NCBI GenBank assembly: GCA_963921425.1 | Contig: OY992834.1 | Coordinates: forward strand, 24,379,923 to 24,443,922 | Direction of reading: 5' to 3' | DNA: 64,000 nucleotides | From: Dryas octopetala | Taxonomy: Eukaryota > Streptophyta > Magnoliopsida > Rosales > Rosaceae | Part shown: in pieces, positions 1 to 9,923 of the stretch | How the letters are laid out: each line of letters begins with the position of its first letter | How positions within the stretch are numbered: the stretch's first letter is position 1 | Notes under the pieces: generated by a model | What the model was told of the DNA's origin: nothing | The model's database searches: none | Seen by the model: the letters and a program-made list of their open reading frames with translations, nothing else | Program-made: the position numbers and the translations under genes

Positions 1-152
1 GCTTGAACCAACCCTAAAGCTGTCCTTTTCCCATTTACACTTGAGTCTTCTTTGTCAGATTTGGCCAAGGGACAGAATTCTGATGAGAACAGCAAAACCA
101 TGAGTAGCACATACTGCTTGTTGTCACTACTCAGTAAAACAACAACGGCTCT

Positions 153-731
153 TTATTTGTAAAGAGAATCCAGCTCACGTATACAATAGCAAAGCATACT
201 CTGCCTACAAATCTCACGATTTCCCAAATCTGCAACATGTACATTGAAATAATTCTCAATAAAATCTTCACTCCTTGGAGATAAGCATGCACCCCTAAAT
301 GATCCATTTGCATCATCAACTAGTGAGATATTACTTGTATTTGACAACATTTGTCTATAAAAAAGTTGATTCACTTGCTTAGTTTCCACTTGTGTGACAT
401 GATCAACTAGATTGCCATTTGATTTTGATGATGTGTCTGCTTGCAAAAACATGTTATCATCTTCTAGTAGTGGAATAACGCTTCTTTTAGTTTGCTATCT
501 GTCTTTTCTCCTCTTCAACAAATCACTTTCTTTATCAATGAAATGAACAATTTCACAATCACGAGCACTAGCAAGAACATCATTGGCACATGATTGCAAA
601 GAGTGGTCTGGATTTGAAATTTTCTGCTGATGAGCTTCAAGAATTGACTGCCTAGATTCATGATTATCATCTTCACTACAGCTGGTATTACTATCAGATG
701 ATGCCACTGAATAAGACTTTGCAGATAACTT
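153..731 (-). pseudogene. Unrecognised reading frame in phase with the Copia gag remnant
   Basis: Read on the minus strand, this tract continues the exact frame of the Copia gag just upstream. It is separated from gag by a TAA at about 732-734 and broken once more by a TAG near 495. About 190 codons with one internal stop is a low stop density for AT-rich DNA, so it was probably coding. The predicted protein is polar (Ser/Asp/Asn rich) and has no motif I know. It does not look like Copia protease, integrase or reverse transcriptase, which should follow gag. It may be a captured host fragment or a diverged element part; I cannot tell which. Confidence 0.35.
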
Positions 732-1958
732 TTATTCCTCTAAGTTATGGTGACTATGAAGAATATCCTCTTGATAATGAAGGGGTGATCCTGGGCAAGC
801 ATTTACCACATAACCAATTTGGTCAAAGTAGTGGGCATGCAAAGCAGTAGGAATATCCAAGAAGGAACCATCTAAGTCGAAAATATTTGTACAACTCTCA
901 TCTCCTGATGCTTGAGTGTAGTCTGAACCATATCTTGAGTTTGCTGAAGGTGGTGCTGAGCCTTGATAAACATAGTTTGATCTGTTGAAGCAATCTAAAG
1001 CCACATGACCTTTTCTACCACAAACTTGACATTCCACAATAGTACCAACATTCTGAGATGATCCATCTCTATCAAAGCAATTGACAGCAGTGTGTCCTCT
1101 TCTACAACAGATTTGACACTCAGGAATCTGTCGACCCCCATTGTTCCAGTTATTTGCACCCCAATGGTTGTTAAACTTGCCATTTCCACCATAATTCCAA
1201 CCTCTATGACCACCAGTATTAAACCTACCTCCATTGTTACCCCAGTAACTTCCAGAATTCCCATTTCTACCTTCATTTTTGTTCCAGTAACCACCACCAC
1301 CACCATGACCATTATTATTCCATCTTCCAGCATTGTTATAACTTCCTCTAGAGTAACCACCATTTGAGGGATGATTATAACCTCCATCTCCATTGTAAAC
1401 ACTTCTTGCAGTATGCCCAGAATTATCATTGCTGTGATAAGAATTTCCAGAATTTGATCCATAACCATTAGAACCATTAGTACCAATGTTGCCATTAGAA
1501 CTTGCTGGATAGCTTGATTTAGGCACAGGAAGCTTAGCTACCACTGCAGACATAGTCTGAGTAGAAGCCAAAGCAAGAGCTAGCTTCTTATTAATATCAT
1601 GTTCAGCAGCAAGAAGTTGAGATCAAAATTCCTTCATAGACATAGGACCCTGATGACCTCTTAATACAGCCTTCACAGGATCAAATTCATCAGGAAGACC
1701 ATTTAATGCAACCAGATAAACATCATCATCTGTAACATACACTCCTACATCAGCTAACTGAGCTTTAGCATGTTTAATCCTCATTAGAAACATCTCAACA
1801 TTATCAGCACCTTTCTGCAGAGTTTGAAAATCAGTTTTGAGTTGCATAATTGTGGCTCTAGAATCAGTACTGTACCTTTCTCTAACATTCATCCATGCTT
1901 CATGAGCAGAAGAACAATCCAAGATATACTCCATAGAATCCTCAGTAATCGATGCCAT
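732..1958 (-). pseudogene. Copia-type retrotransposon gag, broken by a nonsense codon
   Basis: Minus-strand gag polyprotein of a Ty1/Copia element. The upstream part (about 1958-1626) matches the gag-polypeptide family: it has the YILDCSSAHEAW and LNGLPDEFDPV type blocks. A Gly/Asn/Ser/Tyr-rich stretch follows, and then two zinc knuckles of the CX2CX4HX4C type, CQICCRRGHTAVNC and CQVCGRKGHVALDC, at about 1115-1015. One in-frame TGA at 1623-1625 splits the frame where Copia gags usually have Arg, consistent with a CGA to TGA change at a methylated CpG. The N-terminal third is missing. No protease, integrase or reverse transcriptase follows, so the element is dead. Gag would coat the element RNA in cytoplasmic particles. 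Confidence 0.85.
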
Positions 1959-2240
1959 CAAAAGAAAAACAGTAATGGAAGAAGCAAAAGAAATGCTCTA
2001 AAGCTTAGAGAGAACAAGAAAAACAGAAAAATGAACTAATCCAAGTCTATATACTAGACTCAACGAAAACAGGATTAACTGAACTAAAGCAACATTCTAA
2101 CCAACTTATTCATTTCTAACTAATGCCATATGTCATAATCCTAAAGGCTATACTAGCACCACTAAAACATTGACAGTTGTACAGTCAGCTAGTTTAGTCA
2201 ATAGTCAGTCAACAGGAAGTAGTCTCTGTCTTTCCAAGTA
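1959..2240 (-). mobile_element. Possible 5' LTR/leader remnant of the Copia element
   Basis: The stretch just upstream of the gag remnant has no open frame. On the minus strand it is T-rich with a TATA-like run (about 2045-2055), then a pyrimidine-rich leader running straight into gag. This is how an LTR end plus leader would look if the primer-binding site and gag N-terminus had been deleted. I see no clear primer-binding site and no target duplication. Confidence 0.3.
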
Positions 2241-2241
2241 G

Positions 2242-3110
2242 AACTTACCAACTTCAAACAACAAGATCTTGAAATTTCATCGGTTGCAGTGAGAAAATCA
2301 ATCGAAATGTCACTATCGAGAGTGATGTTATTGTTGGTGTGATTGACACTGGAATTTGGCCTGAATCCGAGAGCTTCAAAGATGAAGGTTTTGGTCCGGA
2401 TCCTGCTCCCAAGAAGTGGAAAGCTGCTTGTAAAGGCGGCAAAAATTTCATTTGCAACAACAAGATCATTGGAGCTCAGAGTTATAATTTATCGTCTGCA
2501 AGGGATGAAGAAGGTCATGGAACCCACACTGCCTCCACAGCAGCAGGGAATGCTGTAAAGGATGTGAGCTTAACTTTTACGGACTAGCACAAGGTACTGC
2601 AAGGGGAGGAGCTCCCTCTGCAAGAATTGCTGCATATCAAGTCTGCACAGCTAAGGGGTGCCCTTCAGATGCTATCTTGGGTGCTTTTGATGATGCTATT
2701 GCTGATGGAGTTGACATTATTTCAATTTCAATTGGAGTCGATGGTGCAACTGATTTCGATAAGGATCCAATAGCAATTGGTGCTTTTCATGCAATGGAGA
2801 AAGGGATACTAACCTCAAACTCTGCAGGCAACGATGGTCCTCTAGCTGGCACTGTATCAAGTGTAGCACCATGGATGCTTTCAGTTGCAGCAAGTAGCAC
2901 TGATCCAAGTGAAGTTATATCTAATTTTACCCGAAATCATTAAACCAGATATAACTGCTCCAGGGGTAGATATTTTGGCTGCATATTCGCCTAGTGCTTT
3001 TATCTCCGATAGCCCTGATGATAACAGGCGTTTAAACTACAGTATACTATCTGGAACCTCCATGTCTTGTCCCCATGCCGCTGGTGCAGCTGCATATGTT
3101 AATCACAACT
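2242..3110 (+). pseudogene. Cucumisin-like subtilisin serine protease, broken and internally deleted
   Basis: Plus-strand remnant of a plant subtilase (S8 family, cucumisin/SBT type; such enzymes are secreted endoproteases). Catalytic blocks are visible in order: Asp in [10 protein letters not shown] (codon near 2345), His in [11 protein letters not shown] (2525), the oxyanion Asn in NSAGNDGP (about 2818-2840) and Ser in [12 protein letters not shown] (3059). It is clearly dead. The Trp usually found in TTRSW is a TGA stop at 2270-2272, and a frameshift lies near 2571-2577 just after GNAVKDVS. The protease-associated domain, about 200 residues between SVAASSTD and IKPDITAPG, is missing across about 2900-2945 with a further frame change. 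The C-terminal part after GAAAYV is absent. N-terminal prodomain exons are not seen upstream. Confidence 0.9.
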
Positions 3111-3320
3111 TCGTTGTTTGCTTCATTCAGAACTTCATTGTTGGAATGGAAAAGGTTTCTGATTGTGTACCTGAAACATTTTTCAAATTAGTTAAATTCT
3201 TGTAATAAAATCAAGCCAAACTGTGGGGCCATTTGCTACTTGAAAACCTGATTATGAACTTGTTGCAAAATGGTTGCAAAATGTCTACTTATTGCATACC
3301 TTTTGAATATGAACTTGGTT
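3099..3320 (+). repeat. Copy A of a duplicated non-coding segment (subtilase-adjacent)
   Basis: The sequence right after the subtilase Ser block, beginning TTAATCACAACTTC, recurs in diverged form at 3831-3946 and resumes at 4383-4440. The shared blocks include the TTCTGATTGT, TTCTTGTA and GCCATTTGCTACT/GCATTTGTTACT regions. It may be a subtilase intron, since the exon ends at a GT, with the second copy left from a tandem gene duplicate. Confidence 0.55.
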
Positions 3321-3340
3321 TAAAGAGCTTAATTAAGAAA

Positions 3341-3743
3341 TGAACTTCACATAAATTTCTTAACTTCTGGATTTTATTTTTGGGTGAGGGCCGGGAGAGA
3401 ATGAGAGAAACTTTTGGATTTCGGGGGTTTTAAAATTCTTAACTTCAAATTACTAAAATGCCTCTCACCTTTAAATGTCAGTAACTTTCAAACTGTAACT
3501 CCAATTGACGCACGGTTTGCGTTTACACGTTCGTGAACCCAATATCTTTCCAATGAGACCAAAATTACGATCAAAAACCCATTATTTGAAATAGTCAACT
3601 TTTGGACAACCCAAGTTATAAAAATTAATTAAGTAAAATAAACATTTTCAAAACCAATCACCCCCCAATTTATTTCCTTAGCTTAATTCTTTGTAAAAAC
3701 AAGATAAATTATAAAAGAAAATTTGAATTTCCGGAATATTACA
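3341..3743 (-). mobile_element. LTR-like insertion (possible solo LTR)
   Basis: On the minus strand this block begins TGTAATATTCCGGA and ends in CA at 3341, the TG...CA ends expected of an LTR. It separates two copies of a duplicated segment. I found no exact 5-bp target duplication, so the borders are tentative. There is no coding content. Confidence 0.35.
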
Positions 3744-3830
3744 AGATGGATCACATGTATCTGCATAGTTGGTTTGGTATGATGGAACTCACAATGTTAG
3801 AAGTCCAATTCTCATAAGCAGCGTAGCAGC

Positions 3831-4440
3831 TTAATCACAATTTCATTAATGTAACTAATGAGAACTTCATTTTTGGAAAGCAAATAAATTTTCTGATTGT
3901 ATACTCTGCCTTTTTCAATAACGTTAAGTTCTTGTATTAAATTAATGACGTAGCGTAACACGCAATTAGGGAAAACTAGCGTTAACCCTAAGAAAAAATC
4001 TGGAGTCCACCAGAAATTAGAGAGAAATCTCAAGGTTTTCTGATTAAAATGATAATATTCAATCTTACAAACAGCCAAAAAGGTTGCTTAAATACGTTCA
4101 GAACACTAGACGTTCGAAATTCAAAACAAAAATAAAAATGGAAATAAAGTGCAATTTAGGAAACTTATTCAAAAACACTAAATTGCTTATTTGAAGCCCT
4201 AAACAAAGGAATTTGGCCAAAATAGGCCCTCGACCATCGCTTATGGCGATGACTTGGATTTGTCTCGTCGTTCCCTTCGAATCGGTATATCATGGGCCCA
4301 TTTCGGATACTGGGCCGGATTGAGGCTTGTTCCTTTTCTTGACCTTCTGACGGTCAAGTTGTTGCATGAACCGTTCTACATCAATTAATAAAGCCAAACC
4401 ATGGAGCATTTGTTACTAGAAAAGTTGATTGTGAATCCAT
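3831..4440 (+). repeat. Copy B of the duplicated segment, split by an insertion
   Basis: Copy B matches 3099-3300 in two blocks, 3831-3946 and 4383-4440, and is interrupted by the 436-bp insertion annotated separately. The alignment resumes exactly across the insertion, which supports the call for the inserted piece. Confidence 0.5.
3947..4382. mobile_element. 436-bp insertion with 7-bp target duplication, class unknown
   Basis: It is flanked on both sides by AATTAAT (3940-3946 and 4383-4389) and interrupts copy B of the local repeat. The ends are near-inverted over 7 bases (GACGTAG at the start, CTACATC at the end, one mismatch). There is no coding sequence. It could be a small terminal-inverted-repeat element or a solo LTR read on the minus strand. 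Confidence 0.5.
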
Positions 4441-4615
4441 GATACACCCAAAATAAGAAAGCATTTTTAATCGAAATCCAAATAGTAACAAGATATTTAC
4501 CTGTTGCAAAGATGCAAAGCAGGACACATCATTAGTATAGCAAGGGAATGCTAGTGATATAATTAATTTCGACATAACTAATAATAAATCAAATGTAACA
4601 CACAAGTACGATTTT

Positions 4616-4790
4616 GAGTTTCTCACTCTAAGTTATGCCCTTTATGGGCTTACAATTTTCCTTTACTATGAAAGTGGAGAAATTTTTCGGCGGTTAGAGA
4701 ATTCCATTTTACAATTGTCATCCCAGACTAAAATAGTTAATTATTAAAATTCACACTTTCTCACATTAAGCAGTAATCAATAAAAGCTAT
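4616..4790. repeat. Dispersed repeat shared with 39037-39200
   Basis: This diverged block has shared words in the same order as the copy inside an intron of the AGD gene: GTTATGCC, TTACAATTTTC, GAAAGTGGAG, TTTTACAA, TATTAAATTCAC-like. I put identity roughly at three quarters by eye. Its class is unknown. Confidence 0.55.
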
Positions 4791-4799
4791 ATATACATA

Positions 4800-5024
4800 A
4801 TAATATATATTTTTTTTTTTTGAAAAATAATGTGACAAAGACGGTGTGCAAATTGTGTCATAAAAATGAGCATAAATATCTTTTATGGCGTGCAAATTGT
4901 GCCTTAAAAATAAAATTTACGGCGTGCATTACGTGACGACATAGCTTTTCATGGCGTGTGCTCGCATGCTGTAAATGGTCAATTTTGGTGCCAATTGGCT
5001 AGTTTCCTTTCTCTTGTTGAAGAA
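4800..5024. repeat. GGCGTGC-type subrepeats
   Basis: Several imperfect copies of a unit around GGCGTGCAAATTGTG and ACGGCGTGCATTACGTG lie between 4835 and 4975. Arrays like this are common near the ends of CACTA elements, but no CACTA terminus is visible here. Confidence 0.35.
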
Positions 5025-5360
5025 AGCTAGTGATGAGATTGTTAACCCGAAGCGCACCTTCAACAGAAATATTCAGCACCCTCTAGTTTGAAGAGCCTCA
5101 GAAAAGGCTTACTGGTAGAGTTATGAATGCAATCTATTCGAAACCATTCATTAAAGTAGCAGTTTTTATCCGGTCCAATCCCGAAAGGGTATGGGATGTT
5201 CACATCTCCACAAAGAGATGTGCAAGTAGGCTTTTCTATTGGTGGTGCTGCAAATTCTGATATTGATGATGATAATGCTAGTATTGTTGTACTTATGCTC
5301 CATATATAACAACACAAGGGTAGTTATATGAACTAACAATTGCATAATTGTAGTACTCAT
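5025..5360 (-). pseudogene. Wall-associated receptor kinase N-terminal fragment (GUB_WAK domain)
   Basis: Minus-strand remnant of a WAK/WAK-like receptor kinase. These sit in the plasma membrane and bind pectin with their extracellular domain. A start at 5360 gives a hydrophobic signal-peptide-like run. After a frame change comes the galacturonan-binding signature, with PTCTSLCGDVNIPYPFGIGP followed by CYFNEWFRIDC. A second frame change near 5085 restores the family pattern VLNISVEGALRVN. The EGF repeats, transmembrane segment and kinase domain are all missing. Two frameshifts and truncation make it a pseudogene. Confidence 0.8.
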
Positions 5361-6964
5361 TCCTCTTCCTTTTCCTCCTCTACTCTCTTACAAGTATGAA
5401 GCTGTGCTTGTAAAGGAAATTAATAATTATATATCAAACTTCGTGGAAAGAAAACAAAAAACAAGTTGAAAAGTATAAGATTCCCTAAAAACAAATTCAG
5501 CTTATAGGAAAAATTTTAAAAAATATATATTTCTTTTTTCTTTGGGTGCATAAAAAATTATTTCTGCTTGTGTCTTATAAATATCCCTCGATAGAACGCA
5601 AGGGAACAATATGTGAGTAGGCCAGTAGGGTATTCTCTTCTGTAATTTTTAGTGTTATAAGAATTGTACAATATGTGCCTGTATATTACAAGCAGCTGCA
5701 TATACTTGACTTATACTAAAGACTAAAGAGAAGTCTAAGTGTTGCTTTCTATATCAATATAGCCACAAAAAATAAATGAAAAGAAAATGCATGGAGTCGA
5801 CTTGACTCTTGAGTCATATAGTTAATGAGACAAATAAATGCAGTAGTCGAGTCGATGGTGAAGGTCAACAGACTTGCGGTCTTTTTGGTTAATTGATTTT
5901 AAGAATACAAGCATATGGAGAGCTGTGCTTCCGTGACATTAATATGAAGGATGAGGGGCCGAATGGCAAGAATGTGGCATTCGTTTGGCGAAGAATGGCC
6001 GGGTTGCGCACGTAGAAGGGTAATTCAGTAATTTGTAGTTTCGGGGTCTTTCAGTTGGAATTTGGAGAATCTAAAAATACTGGTAAATCCAGGAGGTCGA
6101 AACGAGTCCAACGCAACTAACAAATCATCATTTGGCGTTCGGATGAATTTATTATGGGTTATTATGACTCCTCGCACAAGTTGATGTTTCCTCATGGTTT
6201 ATGAAGAAATGTTTAAAATGCTCTTTAGGGAGAGGCATGGTGTCAGGCTCTCCACCGCCCTCGACGCCTGCATCTATATATGGGGCATTAAGCAAGCTAC
6301 TCTAAAAACATTTGGGGACCTAGAGGCAGGCACATGACTTCCGAAGGGCAGTCATGTGTCTCTGTAGGACAGAAGGTCCCATGGACAGTACAAGTGAGCG
6401 AGAGAGCTTGTATTGCGCTAGGAAAGCGCACACACGAGGCTACATGAGGAATTCCCTTATATCGCACCGTATGCACAACACACAAACTATATGTGAACTC
6501 CCGGAGACTACATGGTGCACATTGGCCATGTAGTACTCAACGAGGGCATCGGCTTGGGTTCGGCCATGCACAATATATGATGCAATCACGCACAGAAAGG
6601 GGGTGACCCCGTGCTAAAGAGAGGAAGCTAACGTGGGGCATCAAACTCCTTAATCAAATTACAATAGTCTTAATGGTAAGTCAACATACTTGAAGGATCT
6701 TAAAGAGAAAATTTAATTAAAAATTAAATAACATCACTCATCTTCTAGTTACACCTTTATCAAATCACAAAAGTATAGATATTTTCTCTTAAAAGAGAAA
6801 AGTGATAATTATATATGTCTGGTACATATTCTGAAAACAATCAAAAGAAAAGGCTTATCAATACAACGTGATAAACCAATTTGTTTAAAGCAATTAAAAT
6901 TGGTGAAACTATGGTTTACTTTGACATTACAAAAATATGAAGGACATCAGGTTGTAACTATGGT
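5361..6964. other. Gene-free stretch
   Basis: I see no coding region that resembles a known protein. Around 5930-6650 base composition is more GC-rich, and the short minus ORF there has no recognisable motif. This part may be an old retroelement piece. Confidence 0.4.
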
Positions 6965-6973
6965 TTAATTATA

Positions 6974-7953
6974 GGCTTATTCGCGCCAATGCCCACGGAA
7001 AGTAACTTTAATTTTCAATTTGTCCCCTGAAACTTCATTCCTCCTATTTTGCCCTCGAATTTTACAAAATATCATATTACGTCAACTCTGTTAGTCCAAC
7101 CGTTAGAAATGTTGATATAACACATACGTGTCCAATATCCGGGACTGACAACCCGCCATGTGGACAAAAAATTATTATAAAACTATAATATATCAAAAAA
7201 ATTAAATAAATTAATATTTTAATTAAGAAAATAAATCAAGAAAAAAAAAGTCAGCCCCACCTTAACCTCGACGTCCCAACCCACCCCACCACCCTCCCCA
7301 CCTTTCTTCACCACTGGCAGCCCCTTCCACCGGCAACCAACGACTTATCCTTTTTCCCTTCTCATTCTCTCTATCTTCCTCTCATTCTCTCTCCATCTCC
7401 CCCTTCCTTTTTTTTTAGATTTGGGTTTTGAGGCAAACTGAGTCGTCGGCCCCCCACCAACGATTTCTGTAATCGGCAACTTACTCGAAGGTCAACGACT
7501 TTGGGTTTCGACTTGGTTTGGATCTGAGCAGAGACAATAGAGAAAGAGAGGGAGAGAGGGGAAGAGAGAGAAAGAGAAGGAGAGAGGGGAAGAGAGCGAG
7601 AGAGAGACAGAGAGAGGGAGGGGAGGCTGGTCGATGGTTGGGTGAGATGGGGTGGGGTGCTATGCCGGAAAGAGGAGCTGGCGGCAGCTAAGTGGGTGGG
7701 ATGGAATTTTTCTATTTTTTTATTTCCCTTTTTTTTAGAAAGTATTTATTTTTCCCGTTTAACGTAAAAGACCTAATTGCCCCTTCCACGTCCACGTAAG
7801 TACCACGTAGGCATTTTTGACAGACCCATAGATGAAGTTGATCGACGAAATATTGAAAATGTAAAGTTCGGAGGGCAAAGTGAAAGAAATAAAGTTTCAG
7901 GGGGCAAATTGAAATTCAAAATTACTTTCAGGGGTTATTGGCGTAAATAAACC
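6974..7953. mobile_element. Mutator-like MITE (980 bp) with about 110-bp inverted ends
   Basis: The terminal inverted repeats start GGCTTATTCGCGCC at the left and, read inverted, GGTTTATTTACGCC at the right. They stay alignable for about 110 bases (CAATTTGYCCCCTGAAACTT and TTTGCCCTC blocks). The flanks carry a 9-bp target duplication, TTAATTATA (6965-6973) and TTAGTTATA (7954-7962), one mismatch. The 9-bp duplication and long ends fit Mutator-like elements. No transposase is present. The interior holds a pyrimidine-rich tract (7350-7410) and a purine-rich AG tract (7530-7625). Confidence 0.85.
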
Positions 7954-7962
7954 TTAGTTATA

Positions 7963-8741
7963 TAGAGGTTCATGTCTGCCTCTATTAACTACAACAAATA
8001 TGGCCTAAAGCCACCTTGAAAATAAACTATATTAGAATTAGTGACAATTGAGATTTTTCATTGTCACTAACTAATAATTTGGTAGTTGTAAACATTAATT
8101 ATTCACTAGCCCAAAAAGTTGCTTTATGTCTAACTATTAATAATATTAGTTGACTAATAGATATCAAACCTCAAAAAGGAAACCTATATGGTGGGCTAAG
8201 AGTGACTGCAAGGTGGCTATTGATCCTTCAAACCAATATTTAGTTGCTGCTGCATCAATAACATAAACCAATAGTGGAATTAAGCAGCAAATTAATGGTG
8301 TAAATATTTTTCAATTTTCCCTTACATCATGATGTAACTAAAGTCTTATGTACCCTTGGAGGAGAAGATACTTAACCTTTAAAAAAAAAATGAACAAAAA
8401 CAATTATGAAAATAAATTGGCAAAAAGCAATATATTGGAATACGGAATAAAAATCACCTAAAAAAAATCTAAAGGATCTAAGTTTAATTATCTCTTAAAA
8501 AAATCACCTTATATACTAAATTGGGACAAAATAAAAATTTAGCTATGAAATTAAGACAAATAATAGTTTAGGTACCTATTTGGGACAAGATCCAAAATTC
8601 AGGTATCAAAATTGAAAAAAAAACTCTTTAATTTAACAAAAAACTTATCTGACTTTCGATATTCTAATTAAAAATTAAAACATAAATAACTTTTTTATAT
8701 TAGTTAGATTGGGCCTCTTAATAAGTTGGGCTTTTTTTTAA
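7963..8741. other. AT-rich gene-free stretch
   Basis: Nothing codes here. The last part (8690-8741) and 9136-9274 seem to be one older element split by the MITE at 8742-9135. Confidence 0.4.
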
Positions 8742-9135
8742 GAGATTAATGTCATTTTGCTCCCAAAACTATTACACATGTATCAGTTTGCTCCCTAGAC
8801 TTCTAATTTGGAAAATTAAGGACCCTGACTTTTTCAATTTTGTCAATTAAGGTTATTCCGTCATTTTTACATTTTTCATCTAAAATGTCGAGATAATCAA
8901 CCAGAATTTAGCGACAAATAAAAGAGGGAAAATGATGCATGAGGAAAAAATGATAAGATCTAAATGGAAGGGACTATTTTGCCTTCAAAGATTTGGATAA
9001 AAAATATGTAAATTGACGGAAGAACCTCAATTGGCAAAATTGAAAAAGTCAGAGTCCTTAATTTTTCAAATTAGAAGTCTGGGGAGCAAACTGATACAAG
9101 TGTAATAGTCTGGGGAGCAAAATGGTATTAATCCC
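8742..9135. mobile_element. Mutator-like MITE (394 bp) with long inverted ends
   Basis: The left end GAGATTAATGTCATTTTGCT and the inverted right end GGGATTAATACCATTTTGCT continue to match for over 100 bases (TATCAGTTTGCTCCC, ATTAAGGACYCTGAC, TTCCGTCA blocks). The target is a poly-T/TTAA tract on both sides, so the duplication is roughly TTTTTTTAA and cannot be set exactly. No coding content. Confidence 0.75.
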
Positions 9136-9219
9136 TTTTTTTTTTAATAATGATACTTCTACATATTTTTTTTTATATAATATTATATATAAAAAATAAA
9201 AAATAAAATTGGGCCCCCT

Positions 9220-9274
9220 TAAAAGCTGGTCCTTGGGCGGTCGCCCCTGCTGCCCATGCTCAGGGCCGGCCCTG
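9220..9274. mobile_element. Probable terminus of a DNA transposon (GC-rich palindromic end)
   Basis: The stretch ends in the perfect palindrome CAGGGCCGGCCCTG at 9261-9274, preceded by the GC-rich CTTGGGCGGTCGCCCCTGC. Ends like this occur on plant hAT-type elements. The opposite end and target duplication were not found, so only one terminus is called. Confidence 0.35.
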
Positions 9275-9277
9275 TGA

Positions 9278-9400
9278 CTAATCATTACCGTCATCATCCT
9301 TTTCGTCCTCCTCTTCATGAGATGAATCAAAATAATCATCATCCCCTTTTCAATCTTGAAACTTACTAACCTTTTCGAGAACTTTCTGTGTGGACCATAA
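9278..9400 (-). pseudogene. Short acidic C-terminal tail, possible gene remnant
   Basis: Read on the minus strand, one frame gives KGDDDYFDSSHEEEDEKDDD and then a TAG stop at 9280-9278. Upstream in the same frame it reads KVLEKVSKFQD before an internal TGA. It resembles the acidic tail of a nuclear or chaperone-type protein, but the source cannot be named from so little. Confidence 0.25.
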
Positions 9401-9605
9401 TATGACATGAGAAATGATTTTTTCTAGAATTGTTTTACTTAGAATAAATTTAAATAGAGATGACATACAACTTCACATTCATAATCAACTATGAGCACTT
9501 AAAAACATCTAAATGAATTGTCGGAATTAATCGATATGTATTAAAGACATCTCAACTGTGAGCACTATGAGCCTCTCGTAAAGTGTACTGCTTTACAAAA
9601 GACAG

Positions 9606-9900
9606 TACACCATCGCCACCGCCACCGCCACCTCCACCACCACCACCACCATCACCAACACTGCCTCCTCCACTACCACCATCACCACTGTCATTGCCGC
9701 CAGCATCACCACTACCACTACGCTGCAGCCATCATAATCACTACCATTGTCGCCGCCACCACCGCCACCACCATCCCCGCCACCACCATCACCGCTACTG
9801 TTGTCGCCACCATCGCCACCACCCCAATTTTTGCTACCATAATTTCTCTCACCTCTCGTTGGTCATCACCATTACCAACATCGTCAACTCACCACAAGCA
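9606..9900. repeat. Degenerate (CCA)n/(ACC)n trinucleotide tract
   Basis: A long imperfect CCN/CAC repeat gives Pro/His-rich open frames by composition alone. The hAT element at 9924 is inserted at its right edge. A similar tract lies at 35835-36100. Confidence 0.8.
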
Positions 9901-9923
9901 TCCTCCTTATTGTTGCTACCATT

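Noticed and set aside
995..1495. Long Met/Val/Leu-rich minus frame and the Thr/Ile/Ser-rich plus frame at 1092-1367
   Set aside because: They are shadows of the Gly/Asn-rich gag region read in other frames. The zinc knuckles show which frame is real.
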